Source: JAAYJR01 sp964563975
Lineage (GTDB): Bacteria; Bacteroidota; Bacteroidia; Bacteroidales; Prolixibacteraceae
Length of the DNA: 30,086 nt
Assembly: GCA_964563975.1 (NCBI GenBank)
Contig: CAZLZJ010000025.1
Location: 1 to 30,086 of the forward strand
Reading direction: 5' to 3'
A program made the translations under genes and the position numbers. The notes beneath the pieces are model-generated. The model was not told the DNA's origin. It saw only the letters and a list, made by a program, of their open reading frames with translations, and made no database searches. Positions 15,307 through 24,227 of this stretch are shown here, in pieces; positions within the stretch are counted from its first letter, which is position 1, and each line of letters begins with the position of its first letter.

Positions 15307-16875
15307 ATGACAGGCAAAACAGTTAAAACAAAAAATAAAAACCTGATGATAATGGATACCACCCTGCGCGACGGGGAGCAGACCACAGGCGTCTCCTTCA
15401 ATGATGTGGAAAAGCTCACCGTAGCCAAGGTATTGCTTGAGGATGTAAAAGTTGACCGCATAGAAATCGCCTCGGCAAGAGTATCAGCCGGAGAGTTCAA
15501 AGGGGCCCGGAAAGTTTTGCAATGGGCTTCCAAAAAAGGATATCTGGATAAAGTTGAAATTTTGGGTTTTGTTGATGGAAAAGTATCATTACAATGGATA
15601 GCCGATGCAGGAGGAAAAGTAGTCAACCTGCTATGCAAGGGATCATTGAAACATATTACCGAGCAGTTAAGAAAAACTCCTGAACAGCATATTGATGATA
15701 TTAAAAAAGTTATAGAATATGCCGATAAGATGGGCATAAGGGTAAATGTATATCTTGAGGACTGGTCTAATGGAATGCGAAATTCAAAAGATTATGTACA
15801 TTTTATGATCTCTTCGTTAAAAAATGAAAAAATCAGCAGGATAATGTTACCCGACACATTAGGTATATTAAACCCGGATGAAACATACGATTTCTGTAAG
15901 GAGATGATAGAAACTTATCCGGACGTGAAGTTTGATTATCATCCTCATAATGATTATGATCTGGCTATTGCCAATGTATACCATGCAATAAAGGCAGGGA
16001 TGAGATGTGTTCACACAACAGTCAACGGATTGGGAGAAAGAGCAGGAAACGCACCTCTCTCCAGTGTAATAGCCACAATCAAAGACCACCTGAAAATGAC
16101 AACACAGGTGAACGAAAGCAATCTGAATAAAATCTCCAAGCTGGTAGAGTCATTTTCGGGTATCCGGATTCCTGCAAATAAACCTCTTATTGGTGAGTAT
16201 GTTTTTACACAATGCAGCGGAATTCATGCTGACGGAGATAATAAAAATAATCTTTACTATAACGATCTCCTTCCTGAACGTTTTGGCAGGACAAGGCAAT
16301 ATGCCCTTGGAAAAACTTCAGGAAAGGCTAATATTAAAAAAAATCTCCAGGAGCTGGGTATTGAACTGGATGATGAATCACTAAAAAAGGTTACCCGAAG
16401 GATTATTGAGCTGGGCGACAAGAAAGAGACCGTTACCTTTGATGAATTGCCATATATCATTGCAGATGCCTTGCAAAATGATATTATCGAACAAAAAATC
16501 AAAGTGATCAATTACTCTATCAACCATACCATGGGATTGCGGCCGGTTGCAAATGTGAGTATTGAAATTGATGGTTTGCAATATGCAGAGATAAGTGATG
16601 GAGACGGACAATATGATGCTTTTGTAAAAGCTCTCAGAAAAATATATACAAAATTGGGTAAATCATTTCCAACGCTGGTCGATTATATGGTTACAATACC
16701 TCCGGGTGGGAAAAGTGATGCATTGGTTGAAACCGTGATAACATGGAAAAATTCAAGAGAGTTTAAAACAAAAGGACTTGATCCGGATCAAAATGCAGCA
16801 GCTATCAAAGCTACCATACGTATGCTTAACATTATTGAAAATGATCTAAACTCCGGACTTTTAAGCGTTTTATAA
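15307..16875 (+). CDS. Second LeuA/CimA-like synthase with regulatory domain (citramalate or isopropylmalate synthase)
   Basis: A 522-residue member of the HMGL-like Claisen-condensing family. It has MDTTLRDGEQTTG (metal Asp17), HxH in DYHPHNDYDLAIAN (His212, His214), NGLGERAGNAPLSSV (240-254) and a C-terminal LeuA-type allosteric domain from about residue 400. It differs clearly from the LeuA encoded three genes upstream, for example GNAPLSSV in place of GNTSLEEV and a Q-C-S-G-I-H-A-D-G loop. In family terms it could be (R)-citramalate synthase, joining acetyl-CoA and pyruvate on the way to isoleucine through LeuCD and LeuB, or a second isopropylmalate synthase. Sequence alone does not settle it. 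The start is ATG 15307, two bases after the leuD stop. Confidence 0.85.
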   Translation: MTGKTVKTKNKNLMIMDTTLRDGEQTTGVSFNDVEKLTVAKVLLEDVKVDRIEIASARVSAGEFKGARKVLQWASKKGYLDKVEILGFVDGKVSLQWIADAGGKVVNLLCKGSLKHITEQLRKTPEQHIDDIKKVIEYADKMGIRVNVYLEDWSNGMRNSKDYVHFMISSLKNEKISRIMLPDTLGILNPDETYDFCKEMIETYPDVKFDYHPHNDYDLAIANVYHAIKAGMRCVHTTVNGLGERAGNAPLSSVIATIKDHLKMTTQVNESNLNKISKLVESFSGIRIPANKPLIGEYVFTQCSGIHADGDNKNNLYYNDLLPERFGRTRQYALGKTSGKANIKKNLQELGIELDDESLKKVTRRIIELGDKKETVTFDELPYIIADALQNDIIEQKIKVINYSINHTMGLRPVANVSIEIDGLQYAEISDGDGQYDAFVKALRKIYTKLGKSFPTLVDYMVTIPPGGKSDALVETVITWKNSREFKTKGLDPDQNAAAIKATIRMLNIIENDLNSGLLSVL

Positions 16876-16898
16876 ATTATAAATAAAATTAAATTCAA

Positions 16899-17963
16899 AT
16901 GAAGCTGAAGCTGGCAATTCTCCCCGGTGACGGGATAGGACCTGAAATTATTGAACAGGCTATGAAATCGGTAAAAGCAGTGGCAGAAAAATTTAACCAT
17001 GAACTTATCTGTGAATATGGATTAACAGGCGCTGTGGCTATTGATCAGACAGGGGACCCTTATCCCGGGCCGACACACAATTTGTGTATGAACTCAGATG
17101 CGGTTCTTTTCGGGGCCATCGGTGACCCTAAGTACGACAATAATCCAAAAGCGCCTGTCAGGCCGGAACAGGGACTGCTGGCTATGAGGAAAAAACTTGG
17201 ACTTTATGCCAACATAAGGCCGGTTCAGACTTTTCAATCACTCCTCCACAAATCACCCCTCAGGAGAGAGCTGATCGAAGGAGCCGACTTTATGTGTATC
17301 AGAGAGCTTACCGGAGGTATCTACTTTGGGGAAAAAGGAAGAAAGGATAATGGCAATACAGCCTATGACACCAATACATATACCCGTGAAGAGATAGTCC
17401 GGATTTTAAAACTGGCTTATGAATTTGCCGGCAAACGCAGAAAGAAGCTTACTATTGTAGATAAAGCCAACGTTTTGGAAAGCTCGCGCTTATGGCGTGA
17501 AGTAGCTCAGGAGATGGAACCCGGGTACCCGGACATAATAACCGAATATATGTTTGTTGACAATGCTGCAATGCAGATAATCCAATGGCCGAAAAACTTC
17601 GATGTGATGGTCACCGAAAATATGTTTGGAGATATACTAACTGACGAAGCAAGTGTAATTACAGGATCGCTTGGCCTGTTGCCATCGGCATCAATAGGAA
17701 TCCATACATCGGTATTTGAGCCTATTCACGGCTCATATCCGCAAGCTGCAGGAAAGGATATTGCCAATCCCATGGCCACAATTCTGTCAGCTGCAATGAT
17801 GTTCGAATATGCTTTTAATCTTCAGGATGAGGGAAAAGCAATCAGGGATGCCGTTGCAGCATCAATGACTGAAGGATTTGTCACAGAAGATATAGCTGAC
17901 GGGAAAGGGTATAAAGCTTCAGAAGTGGGAACATGGATTGCTGAATATATCAAAAAGAATTAA
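16899..17963 (+). CDS. leuB: 3-isopropylmalate dehydrogenase
   Basis: NAD+-dependent oxidative decarboxylation of 3-isopropylmalate. The Rossmann-type isocitrate/isopropylmalate dehydrogenase signature is present: LPGDGIGPEI near the N-terminus, RPEQGLLAMRKKLGLYANIRP in split form near 90-110, and TENMFGDILTDEASVITGS in the catalytic/metal region at about 240-258. EPIHGSYPQAAGKDIANP follows. The 354-residue length is exact for the family. It is the last gene of the leu operon. Its stop codon overlaps the stop of the convergent barrel gene by two bases, so no terminator lies between them. Confidence 0.96.
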   Translation: MKLKLAILPGDGIGPEIIEQAMKSVKAVAEKFNHELICEYGLTGAVAIDQTGDPYPGPTHNLCMNSDAVLFGAIGDPKYDNNPKAPVRPEQGLLAMRKKLGLYANIRPVQTFQSLLHKSPLRRELIEGADFMCIRELTGGIYFGEKGRKDNGNTAYDTNTYTREEIVRILKLAYEFAGKRRKKLTIVDKANVLESSRLWREVAQEMEPGYPDIITEYMFVDNAAMQIIQWPKNFDVMVTENMFGDILTDEASVITGSLGLLPSASIGIHTSVFEPIHGSYPQAAGKDIANPMATILSAAMMFEYAFNLQDEGKAIRDAVAASMTEGFVTEDIADGKGYKASEVGTWIAEYIKKN

Positions 17964-19273
17964 AACAGGTAATTGAGGCCAATATACAGCCCTGAATCGC
18001 CATCGCGTTTATCGGCTGCCATACCGTAATCTACCGCAACCACAAAATTCTGGTTCATTACTACGCGTAATCCCGCTCCATATGAGTAGTGCATTTTTTC
18101 AGCATCTTTGTCAAAATGAACTTCTTCCCGGGGTATTGATGATGACCCCGGGTTAAGCTCTATTTTTTTAGTCACCCGGCCAAAATCAAAAAAGCCGTTC
18201 AATCCCAAATAAAAATTATTATTAATCAGGCGGAAGCGTGCAAACTTCCATCGTGTTTCAATATTGCCATAAAATATGCCATCGCCAACAATCCGGTTCC
18301 TGCGGATACCCCGCAGGGAGATAGCACCTCCAAGTCCCTCTGAAAAATATCTTTTCATTACTGAAGTAATCAGTTGAGTCTGATAATAAAAAGGCACATT
18401 CCCCCCTATTGTAGTCTGGTATCCCAGCCTGTAAACAAGCGACAGGTCATTGGGCACAACAGTAAAATATTGTCTGTGTGTTAAGCTTAATTTAGCAAAA
18501 GAGCTCTCTCCTCCTAAAAATTGAGGTGATCCTAATATTACCGCTTCACTCCATAATCCTTTCATAGGATTAGGCTTATTGTCACGGCTGTCGTAAACAA
18601 GCCCGGCTTTAAATGTGGGCACGAACCCTCCATCTGCCTCCTCTTCCGAAATAATGCCCCAATCACTATATTTTTTATAGAGTCCGTCAATATCAGGCAG
18701 CAGGTCATCCCCCTCCTTCCCTTTGTTCAGTTTATCAATATTAACCTCTCCAATCCTAAAATTCAACAGGTTGCAGCCTGCTACCCACAGTAAATGCTCT
18801 CCTGAGAACTTTCCCTGAATATCCACCTTAAACCGAAACATTTTACGGTCATACTTATAATACATCCTGCTCAAGTACCGGGAACTTTGATCATCAATAT
18901 AGTCAGAATTAACATAGGCATCAAAGCCATTGAAACCATAAAAGTCGTATGCCATATCAGACAAATAGCTTATATCGACCGATGTTTGCAATCCTTTTAT
19001 CAGCCTGTCGGAATCGTAATAAAACCTGTTAATTCCGCTTCCTTTGGTAAACCTGGACACTTCAAAATAGAGAGAGTGATCATAAGCAGGATACCTGCCG
19101 CCATCACCATAATTATAAAGATTGATAAGAGCCCCGTACTGAAATCCCAGGTCAGTATCGAAAGCAACCGAGGGCAAAGCTCCAAAATTCCAGCCCTCTT
19201 TTGTAAGCTCTTCCTGAGAATTTGCTTTTACAATAAACAGCAACAAAAGTAAAGAAAGGTAATATTTTTTCAT
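17960..19273 (-). CDS. BamA/TamA-family outer-membrane beta-barrel protein
   Basis: A 437-residue outer-membrane protein with a signal peptide (1-19, cleavage near ANSQ), alternating hydrophobic beta strands and a C-terminal aromatic end (GLYIGLNYLF) that fits the barrel-insertion signal. SKRYFSEGLGGAISLRGIRR-like sequence near residue 310 (KRYFSEGLGGAISLRGIR) resembles the conserved loop of the Omp85 surface-antigen domain (usual VRGY motif, here LRGI). No POTRA repeats are present, so it is a barrel-only member of unknown function and not BamA itself. It is monocistronic, converges on leuB, and is divergent from the GH109-type gene. Confidence 0.8.
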   Translation of the reverse strand: MKKYYLSLLLLLFIVKANSQEELTKEGWNFGALPSVAFDTDLGFQYGALINLYNYGDGGRYPAYDHSLYFEVSRFTKGSGINRFYYDSDRLIKGLQTSVDISYLSDMAYDFYGFNGFDAYVNSDYIDDQSSRYLSRMYYKYDRKMFRFKVDIQGKFSGEHLLWVAGCNLLNFRIGEVNIDKLNKGKEGDDLLPDIDGLYKKYSDWGIISEEEADGGFVPTFKAGLVYDSRDNKPNPMKGLWSEAVILGSPQFLGGESSFAKLSLTHRQYFTVVPNDLSLVYRLGYQTTIGGNVPFYYQTQLITSVMKRYFSEGLGGAISLRGIRRNRIVGDGIFYGNIETRWKFARFRLINNNFYLGLNGFFDFGRVTKKIELNPGSSSIPREEVHFDKDAEKMHYSYGAGLRVVMNQNFVVAVDYGMAADKRDGDSGLYIGLNYLF

Positions 19274-19505
19274 AAGTAAAATTAAAAAAACAGATTAGCG
19301 AATATAGAAAAAATATAATGTCAAATTATAAAAAAGTTTTAATGAATTTCCTCTCTTTTACAATTCAAAATCCGGTAAAGTTTCCGTAAAAAGCCATACA
19401 GCGCCAATCTTTTGAAATTAAATTTATTAACTATTATCAGATTAAATCAACTATTTATTTATTAATTTGCAATAAAAAAATAATCATTATCAAAAGTAAC
19501 ATAAA
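19274..19505. promoter_or_regulatory. Divergent intergenic region with possible promoters
   Basis: The 232 bases between the barrel gene and the GH109-type gene are strongly AT-rich. On the plus strand TTAATTTG (19462-19469) approximates TAnnTTTG, about 37 bases before the GH109-type ATG. On the minus strand a TATAATTTG-like site lies near 19320. Neither is an exact match. No hairpin or repeat of note was seen. Confidence 0.3.
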
Positions 19506-20975
19506 ATGAAGACAGACAGGAGAAAATTTTTTCAAATTGCCGGAGCAGCGGGTGCCGGTCTAATGACATCAGGATTAGCAGCATGCGATCAGAAAACCTC
19601 ATCAACCGGGGAAATATCAAATCTTGCAAATATTAAAGAAGCGGTTATGACGCCACATCCGCAGAAATTTAATATGTGTGGCTATGCCGCCCCAAAGATT
19701 GATATTGTAAAAATTGGATTTATAGGCCTCGGGAGTAGAGGGCCGGGTGCTGTAGAGCGCATGTCAAACATTGAGGGAGTTGAGATTAAAGCACTATGTG
19801 ACAAGAACATGGAGCGTATAGGCAGGGGGCAAAAAATTCTTGCCAGACATGGATTGCCGGCTGCCAAAGAGTATGGCGGATCTGAAGATGCCTGGAAAAA
19901 GCTCTGCGAAGATCCAGACATTGACCTGGTATATATCACAACACCATGGATACTTCACACTCCAATGGCGGTTTATGCAATGGAGTGCGGCAAACACGCT
20001 GCCACTGAAGTGCCTGCCACTCTTACAGTTGAAGAGTCATGGCAACTGGTTGAAACATCGGAAAAAACAAAAAAACATTGTATGATGCTCGAAAATTGTT
20101 GCTACGACTTTTTTGAACTTCTCACACTGAATATGGCAAGACAGGGATTCTTTGGTGAAGTGCTGCATGCCGAAGGTGCCTATATCCATGATCTGCTCCA
20201 TCCTAATTTTGCAAAAGAGTCGTACTCCGATATGTGGAGGTTAAAAGAAAGTTTTAAAAGAGACGGCAATCTCTATCCTACACACGGGCTGGGACCTGTC
20301 TGTCAGATTATGAATATTAACAGGGGCGACAAAATGGAATATCTTACCTCTATGTCGACCAAAGATTTTCAGATGGGGCCAATGGCTGCTAAACTGGCTA
20401 AGGATGATCCGTTTTATGAAGAGTTCGTTTCCGACAAATACCGGGGTAATATGAACACCTCTTTAGTGCGTACCAACAAAGGAAAAACAATAATGATCCA
20501 GCATGATGTAACCACTCCCCGCCCCTACTCAAGAATCCACCTTGTGAGTGGTACAGAGGGGGTTGCACAAAAATATCCGCTGCCGGGAAGAATTGCAAAA
20601 GGACACAGCTGGTTTGACAAAGATGAAATGAAAGTACTTGAAGAACAGTATACTCCGAAAATAGTGAAACTCGTCGGCGAAATGGCAAAAAAAGTTGGTG
20701 GTCACGGAGGCATGGACTTTTTGATGGATTGGAGGTTAATTGACTGTCTGAGAAATGGCATAGAGCTTGACCAGGATGTATATGATGCAGCTTTATGGAG
20801 TGTAATCGGGCCTTTAAGTGAATGGTCTGTTGCAAACCGCTCTAACTCTATAGATGTACCCGACTTTACAAATGGTTCGTGGGAAACCAACAAACCTGTA
20901 GACGTCACCTTGTCAAAAGGAGGAACCACAAATGTTCGCATGAAAGTTAAAGTGGAAAGCCAGCTGAATATATAA
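19506..20975 (+). CDS. Gfo/Idh/MocA-family oxidoreductase, GH109-type Tat lipoprotein
   Basis: Begins with a twin-arginine motif (DRRKFFQIAG, Arg5-Arg6) and a lipobox (GLAAC, Cys27), so it is probably folded with its cofactor in the cytoplasm and exported as a lipoprotein. The Rossmann motif IGFIGLGSRGPG (about 70-81) binds NAD(H). The C-terminal half, with GGHGGMDFLMDWRLIDCL, then DQDVYDAALWSVIGPLSEWS and VPDFTNGSW, closely matches my recollection of GH109 enzymes that cleave alpha-N-acetylgalactosamine by an NAD-dependent mechanism. Whether this protein cleaves GalNAc or another glycoside is not shown. The next gene is a TonB-dependent receptor 108 bases downstream, which may import a product. 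Confidence 0.87.
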   Translation: MKTDRRKFFQIAGAAGAGLMTSGLAACDQKTSSTGEISNLANIKEAVMTPHPQKFNMCGYAAPKIDIVKIGFIGLGSRGPGAVERMSNIEGVEIKALCDKNMERIGRGQKILARHGLPAAKEYGGSEDAWKKLCEDPDIDLVYITTPWILHTPMAVYAMECGKHAATEVPATLTVEESWQLVETSEKTKKHCMMLENCCYDFFELLTLNMARQGFFGEVLHAEGAYIHDLLHPNFAKESYSDMWRLKESFKRDGNLYPTHGLGPVCQIMNINRGDKMEYLTSMSTKDFQMGPMAAKLAKDDPFYEEFVSDKYRGNMNTSLVRTNKGKTIMIQHDVTTPRPYSRIHLVSGTEGVAQKYPLPGRIAKGHSWFDKDEMKVLEEQYTPKIVKLVGEMAKKVGGHGGMDFLMDWRLIDCLRNGIELDQDVYDAALWSVIGPLSEWSVANRSNSIDVPDFTNGSWETNKPVDVTLSKGGTTNVRMKVKVESQLNI

Positions 20976-21070
20976 AGCCTTTTCTGTTTATCGATAAAAT
21001 CTGTCAGGCAAAAAATAGCAATAAAAAACCTCGCACAATTAATTTACCGAAATTAAGTTAATTGAATAGC

Positions 21071-21078
21071 TAATTTTG
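21071..21078 (+). promoter_or_regulatory. Predicted -7 element abutting the TonB-receptor start
   Basis: TAATTTTG matches TAnnTTTG exactly but ends only five bases before the receptor ATG at 21084, so transcription from it would begin at or very near the start codon (leaderless or nearly so). No -33 TTG at standard spacing is visible, and the match could be chance in AT-rich DNA. Confidence 0.3.
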
Positions 21079-21083
21079 TATTG

Positions 21084-23495
21084 ATGAAGAGATTCTTTGC
21101 CTTATATATACTTATACTTGCTTTAAATTCTTCTCTCTATTCTCAGAGTAACAGTGCAACCCTGAGAGGAGTCATAAAAGATCAGGATGGAAACCCTGTT
21201 GACCTTGTCAACATAGGCCTGAAAAACTTCTCCATTGGCACCAGCTCTAACAGGGAGGGTAAATTCCTGCTTCGCATACCTGCAGACAAGGAGATCATCG
21301 TAATATTCAGATCAATTGGCTATGAAACAGCAGCAGATACCATAAATGCAACTGCTGAAGAGAATATCTGGCGCGATATAACAATGAAAGCCGCCGACAT
21401 TCATCTGTCTGAAGTAACAGTTACTGAGATGCAAAAAAATTCCGGAACAGTAAGACGTATTGATCCGAAATTTTTAAATCTATTGCCTGATGCTGCAGCC
21501 GGGGGAGTAGAAACTCTTCTGAAAACTCTTCCGGGCGTATCCTCAAATAACGAGCTAAGCTCCCAGTATACGGTTCGTGGTGGTAACTTCGACGAAAATA
21601 TGGTTTATGTTAACGATATTGAAATCTACAGGCCTTTCTTAGTAAGAGCCGGCCAGCAAGAAGGATTAAGCTTCATAAATAGTGACCTGATATCAACAAT
21701 CGACTTCTCGGCAGGAGGTTTTGATGCCCGATATGGAGATAAAATGTCATCTGTACTTGACATAAAATATAGAAGGCCAAGCTATTTCAGAGGGTCTGCA
21801 TCAATGAGCCTGCTTGGTGCAACTGCCCATTTCGAAGATGTTACTTTAAAAGGAAATCTGGCACATATTACCGGAGTGCGATATAAAACTAACCGGTATA
21901 TGCTTGGCGGGCTTGATGAGAAAGGAGAATACAATCCTGATTTTATTGATATTCAGACATATATAACATACAGGCTAACTGACAAATTTGATATTTCATT
22001 TTTAGGGAATATAACTCGTAACAAGTATCAGTTTGTACCTCAAACCCGTATAACTTCTTTTGGAACATGGGACACTCCAATGAATACAAAGATATATTTC
22101 AACGGACAAGAAGTTGATGATTTTAAAACCAGCTTGGGAGCACTGTCAGCAAACTATCACCCCAACATTGACCTTAACCTTAAATTTATTGCATCAGCAT
22201 TTATAACTTCAGAATATGAAACTTACGACATCATGGGTCAGTATTATCTGAACCAGCTTGAAAGAAATATGTCTACAGAAGAGTTTGGCGACAGTGTTCT
22301 TAACCTTGGTGTCGGTACCTTTATAAACCATGCAAGAAACTATCTTGATGCAACTGTATTCAACTTTTCTCACAGAGGTGCTTTTAACTCGGAAAATCAC
22401 CTTGTTAATTGGGGAGTAAAGTTTCAGCACGAATCATTTAAAGATAAGATGAAAGAGTGGATTTATCGCGACTCTACCGGATATTCCATTCCATACTCCG
22501 ACAAAGAGGTGCTTCTTTATTATACATTAAAAGGAAAAAATCAAATAAACTCAAACCGTATAACCGGATTCATTCAGGATACATGGAACTTTCCGGTAAA
22601 TATCGGAAGTCTCTATATTACGGGAGGCGTCAGATTCAACTACTGGGATTTCAGTAAAGAATTCCTGATCAGCCCCCGTGCTTCGTTAAGCTATTTTCCC
22701 GAATGGAAAGAAAAAATATCATTCAACCTTTCAGGTGGAGTATATTACCAATCACCATTTTTTAAGGAGTTAAAGAAGCGTGACGGTACAATAAATTATG
22801 ATATAAAAGCCCAGCGTTCGTACCAGATAGTTTTGGGAAGCGATTATATACTGACTGCATGGAACAGACCGTTTCGGTTCACCGCCGAAGCATATTATAA
22901 AAGTATGAGTCGTCTTATTCCATATAATATTGACAATGTAAGGATTCGCTATTTGTCTGAGCAAAAATCTACCGGTTATGCAACAGGAGTTGATTTTAAT
23001 ATAAATGGAGAATTTGTAAGCGGTGTGCAATCATGGGCCAGCCTCTCACTGATGCAAACTAAAGAGGATATTGAGGGCGACGGGCACGGATATATCCCCC
23101 GCCCCACCGACCAGTGGTTAAATTTCAGTCTTTTTTTTCAGGATTATTTTCCCGGAAACCCCTCATATAAAATGCAGCTATCTGGTTTTTACGGATCAAG
23201 GTTACCGGTTGGACCTCCGCACTCAGAAAGGCACCAAAATATTTTCAGAATGCCACCATACAGGCGAATTGACCTCGGTCTTTCAAAAGTTATTATCAGC
23301 CCTGCCAATAAATCTGAACACAGGCTGGCACACCATATTAATGATATGTGGCTCAGTCTGGAAGTTTTCAACTTGTTAAATATCAATAATACAATCTCAT
23401 ATTTCTGGGTATCAAGTATTTACGGCGATCAGTTTGCTGTACCCAATTATCTGACTAACAGAAAACTAAACCTTAAGCTGACTATTAAATTTTAA
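21084..23495 (+). CDS. TonB-dependent outer-membrane receptor with carboxypeptidase-regulatory-like domain
   Basis: An 803-residue outer-membrane active transporter. Signal peptide 1-21 (cleavage near SLYSQ), carboxypeptidase D regulatory-like domain about 24-110 (LRGVIKDQDGNPVDLVNIGL), plug about 125-235 (VETLLKTLPGVSSNNELSSQ, then YTVRGGNFDENMVYVNDIEI), then a 22-strand-type barrel ending in the aromatic residue of LNLKLTIKF. The start is ATG 21084; the TTG three bases earlier is ignored. There is no SusD partner, so it is not a classical SusC polysaccharide importer. Its substrate is unknown; the neighbouring GH109-type lipoprotein makes a glycan-derived product possible. It converges on the NlpC gene. 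Confidence 0.9.
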   Translation: MKRFFALYILILALNSSLYSQSNSATLRGVIKDQDGNPVDLVNIGLKNFSIGTSSNREGKFLLRIPADKEIIVIFRSIGYETAADTINATAEENIWRDITMKAADIHLSEVTVTEMQKNSGTVRRIDPKFLNLLPDAAAGGVETLLKTLPGVSSNNELSSQYTVRGGNFDENMVYVNDIEIYRPFLVRAGQQEGLSFINSDLISTIDFSAGGFDARYGDKMSSVLDIKYRRPSYFRGSASMSLLGATAHFEDVTLKGNLAHITGVRYKTNRYMLGGLDEKGEYNPDFIDIQTYITYRLTDKFDISFLGNITRNKYQFVPQTRITSFGTWDTPMNTKIYFNGQEVDDFKTSLGALSANYHPNIDLNLKFIASAFITSEYETYDIMGQYYLNQLERNMSTEEFGDSVLNLGVGTFINHARNYLDATVFNFSHRGAFNSENHLVNWGVKFQHESFKDKMKEWIYRDSTGYSIPYSDKEVLLYYTLKGKNQINSNRITGFIQDTWNFPVNIGSLYITGGVRFNYWDFSKEFLISPRASLSYFPEWKEKISFNLSGGVYYQSPFFKELKKRDGTINYDIKAQRSYQIVLGSDYILTAWNRPFRFTAEAYYKSMSRLIPYNIDNVRIRYLSEQKSTGYATGVDFNINGEFVSGVQSWASLSLMQTKEDIEGDGHGYIPRPTDQWLNFSLFFQDYFPGNPSYKMQLSGFYGSRLPVGPPHSERHQNIFRMPPYRRIDLGLSKVIISPANKSEHRLAHHINDMWLSLEVFNLLNINNTISYFWVSSIYGDQFAVPNYLTNRKLNLKLTIKF

Positions 23496-23551
23496 GTACG
23501 GAAAACCATCCCGCAATTGTCAATTCTATAATGATAGGATTTTAAGTAAAT

Positions 23552-24115
23552 TCAAAAAATCCTGGTGCCGAAAATAAACTTATCTCTCCACCACGGATCT
23601 CTTAATGATGTGATAGTAACTCCTTTAGTCGATGAAGTATGAATAAATTTATTACTTCCAATATAAATACCTGAATGTGTAATAAAGCGATTTGTCCGAT
23701 ATGATTTGATAAAAAAGACCAAATCTCCCTTTAAGAGTTTTCCTTTATCGGCAATTATTTTACCATATCTTGCTTGATCTTCAGAGTTATGAGGTAAGTT
23801 AATATTATATCGTCCAAAGGCAGTCACGAGTAAACCTGAACAATCCATACATTTTTTAGTAGTGCCGCCAAAGCAATGAGGCACTCCCAGGTATTCCCGG
23901 GCTGTAGAAATAATATCATCAGACCTTACATTATAAGTATTAACCTTTTTTTCGGATCCTGTCTCCAGAAAATTCTTTAATTTATTTTTGTCTGACTTTG
24001 TTTCAAGATTTGGGTAGGAACGAACCTGATATATTTTTTTAGAGCAGGATATATTAAACAATTGAAAAACAGCAAGTAATACAACTGCATAGTATCTTTT
24101 AAAAAATAATCTCAT
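23552..24115 (-). CDS. NlpC/P60 family cell-wall peptidase lipoprotein
   Basis: A 187-residue secreted lipoprotein with a signal peptide and lipobox (FNISC, Cys24). The NlpC/P60 domain, about 65-187, has the catalytic Cys92 in MDCSGLLVTAF, His147 in THSGIYIG and His159 in FIHTSS, the usual Cys-His-His set. Such enzymes cleave gamma-D-Glu-meso-diaminopimelate bonds in peptidoglycan peptides. The start is ATG 24115; a TTG at 24118 is the only earlier option. It has its own well-formed promoter and is separate from the genes upstream of it. Confidence 0.92.
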   Translation of the reverse strand: MRLFFKRYYAVVLLAVFQLFNISCSKKIYQVRSYPNLETKSDKNKLKNFLETGSEKKVNTYNVRSDDIISTAREYLGVPHCFGGTTKKCMDCSGLLVTAFGRYNINLPHNSEDQARYGKIIADKGKLLKGDLVFFIKSYRTNRFITHSGIYIGSNKFIHTSSTKGVTITSLRDPWWRDKFIFGTRIF

Positions 24116-24170
24116 CAAATCAAGTTAAATTATAATAGAATTTATTTTCAAAAAGAAAAACCTACGCCTG

Positions 24171-24199
24171 CAAATATAATATTTATATTGTCTTACAAA
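24171..24199 (-). promoter_or_regulatory. Promoter of the NlpC/P60 gene
   Basis: The best promoter in the window: on the minus strand TTTG (24199-24196), 17 bases, then TATATTTG (24178-24171), matching the Bacteroidota TTG-N17-23-TAnnTTTG pattern. It lies 55 bases before the ATG, which gives a leader of about 50 bases. Confidence 0.65.
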
Positions 24200-24227
24200 A
24201 TACTTTTATCAGGGAAGTGTAAATACT

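Noticed and set aside
15258..15737. 159-residue minus-strand open frame opposite the second synthase
   Set aside because: It lies opposite conserved synthase coding sequence and has the Ser/Cys-rich composition of an antisense shadow.
20987..20998. Palindrome TTTATCGATAAA after the GH109-type gene as an operator or terminator
   Set aside because: It has a small AT-rich stem, no T-tract and no repeat elsewhere; chance is a sufficient explanation.
23536..23563. Hairpin AGGATTTT / AAAATCCT between the TonB receptor and the NlpC gene as a bidirectional terminator
   Set aside because: The 8-bp stem is mostly A-T, has a 12-base loop, runs into the NlpC coding end and lacks a clear T-tract on either side.
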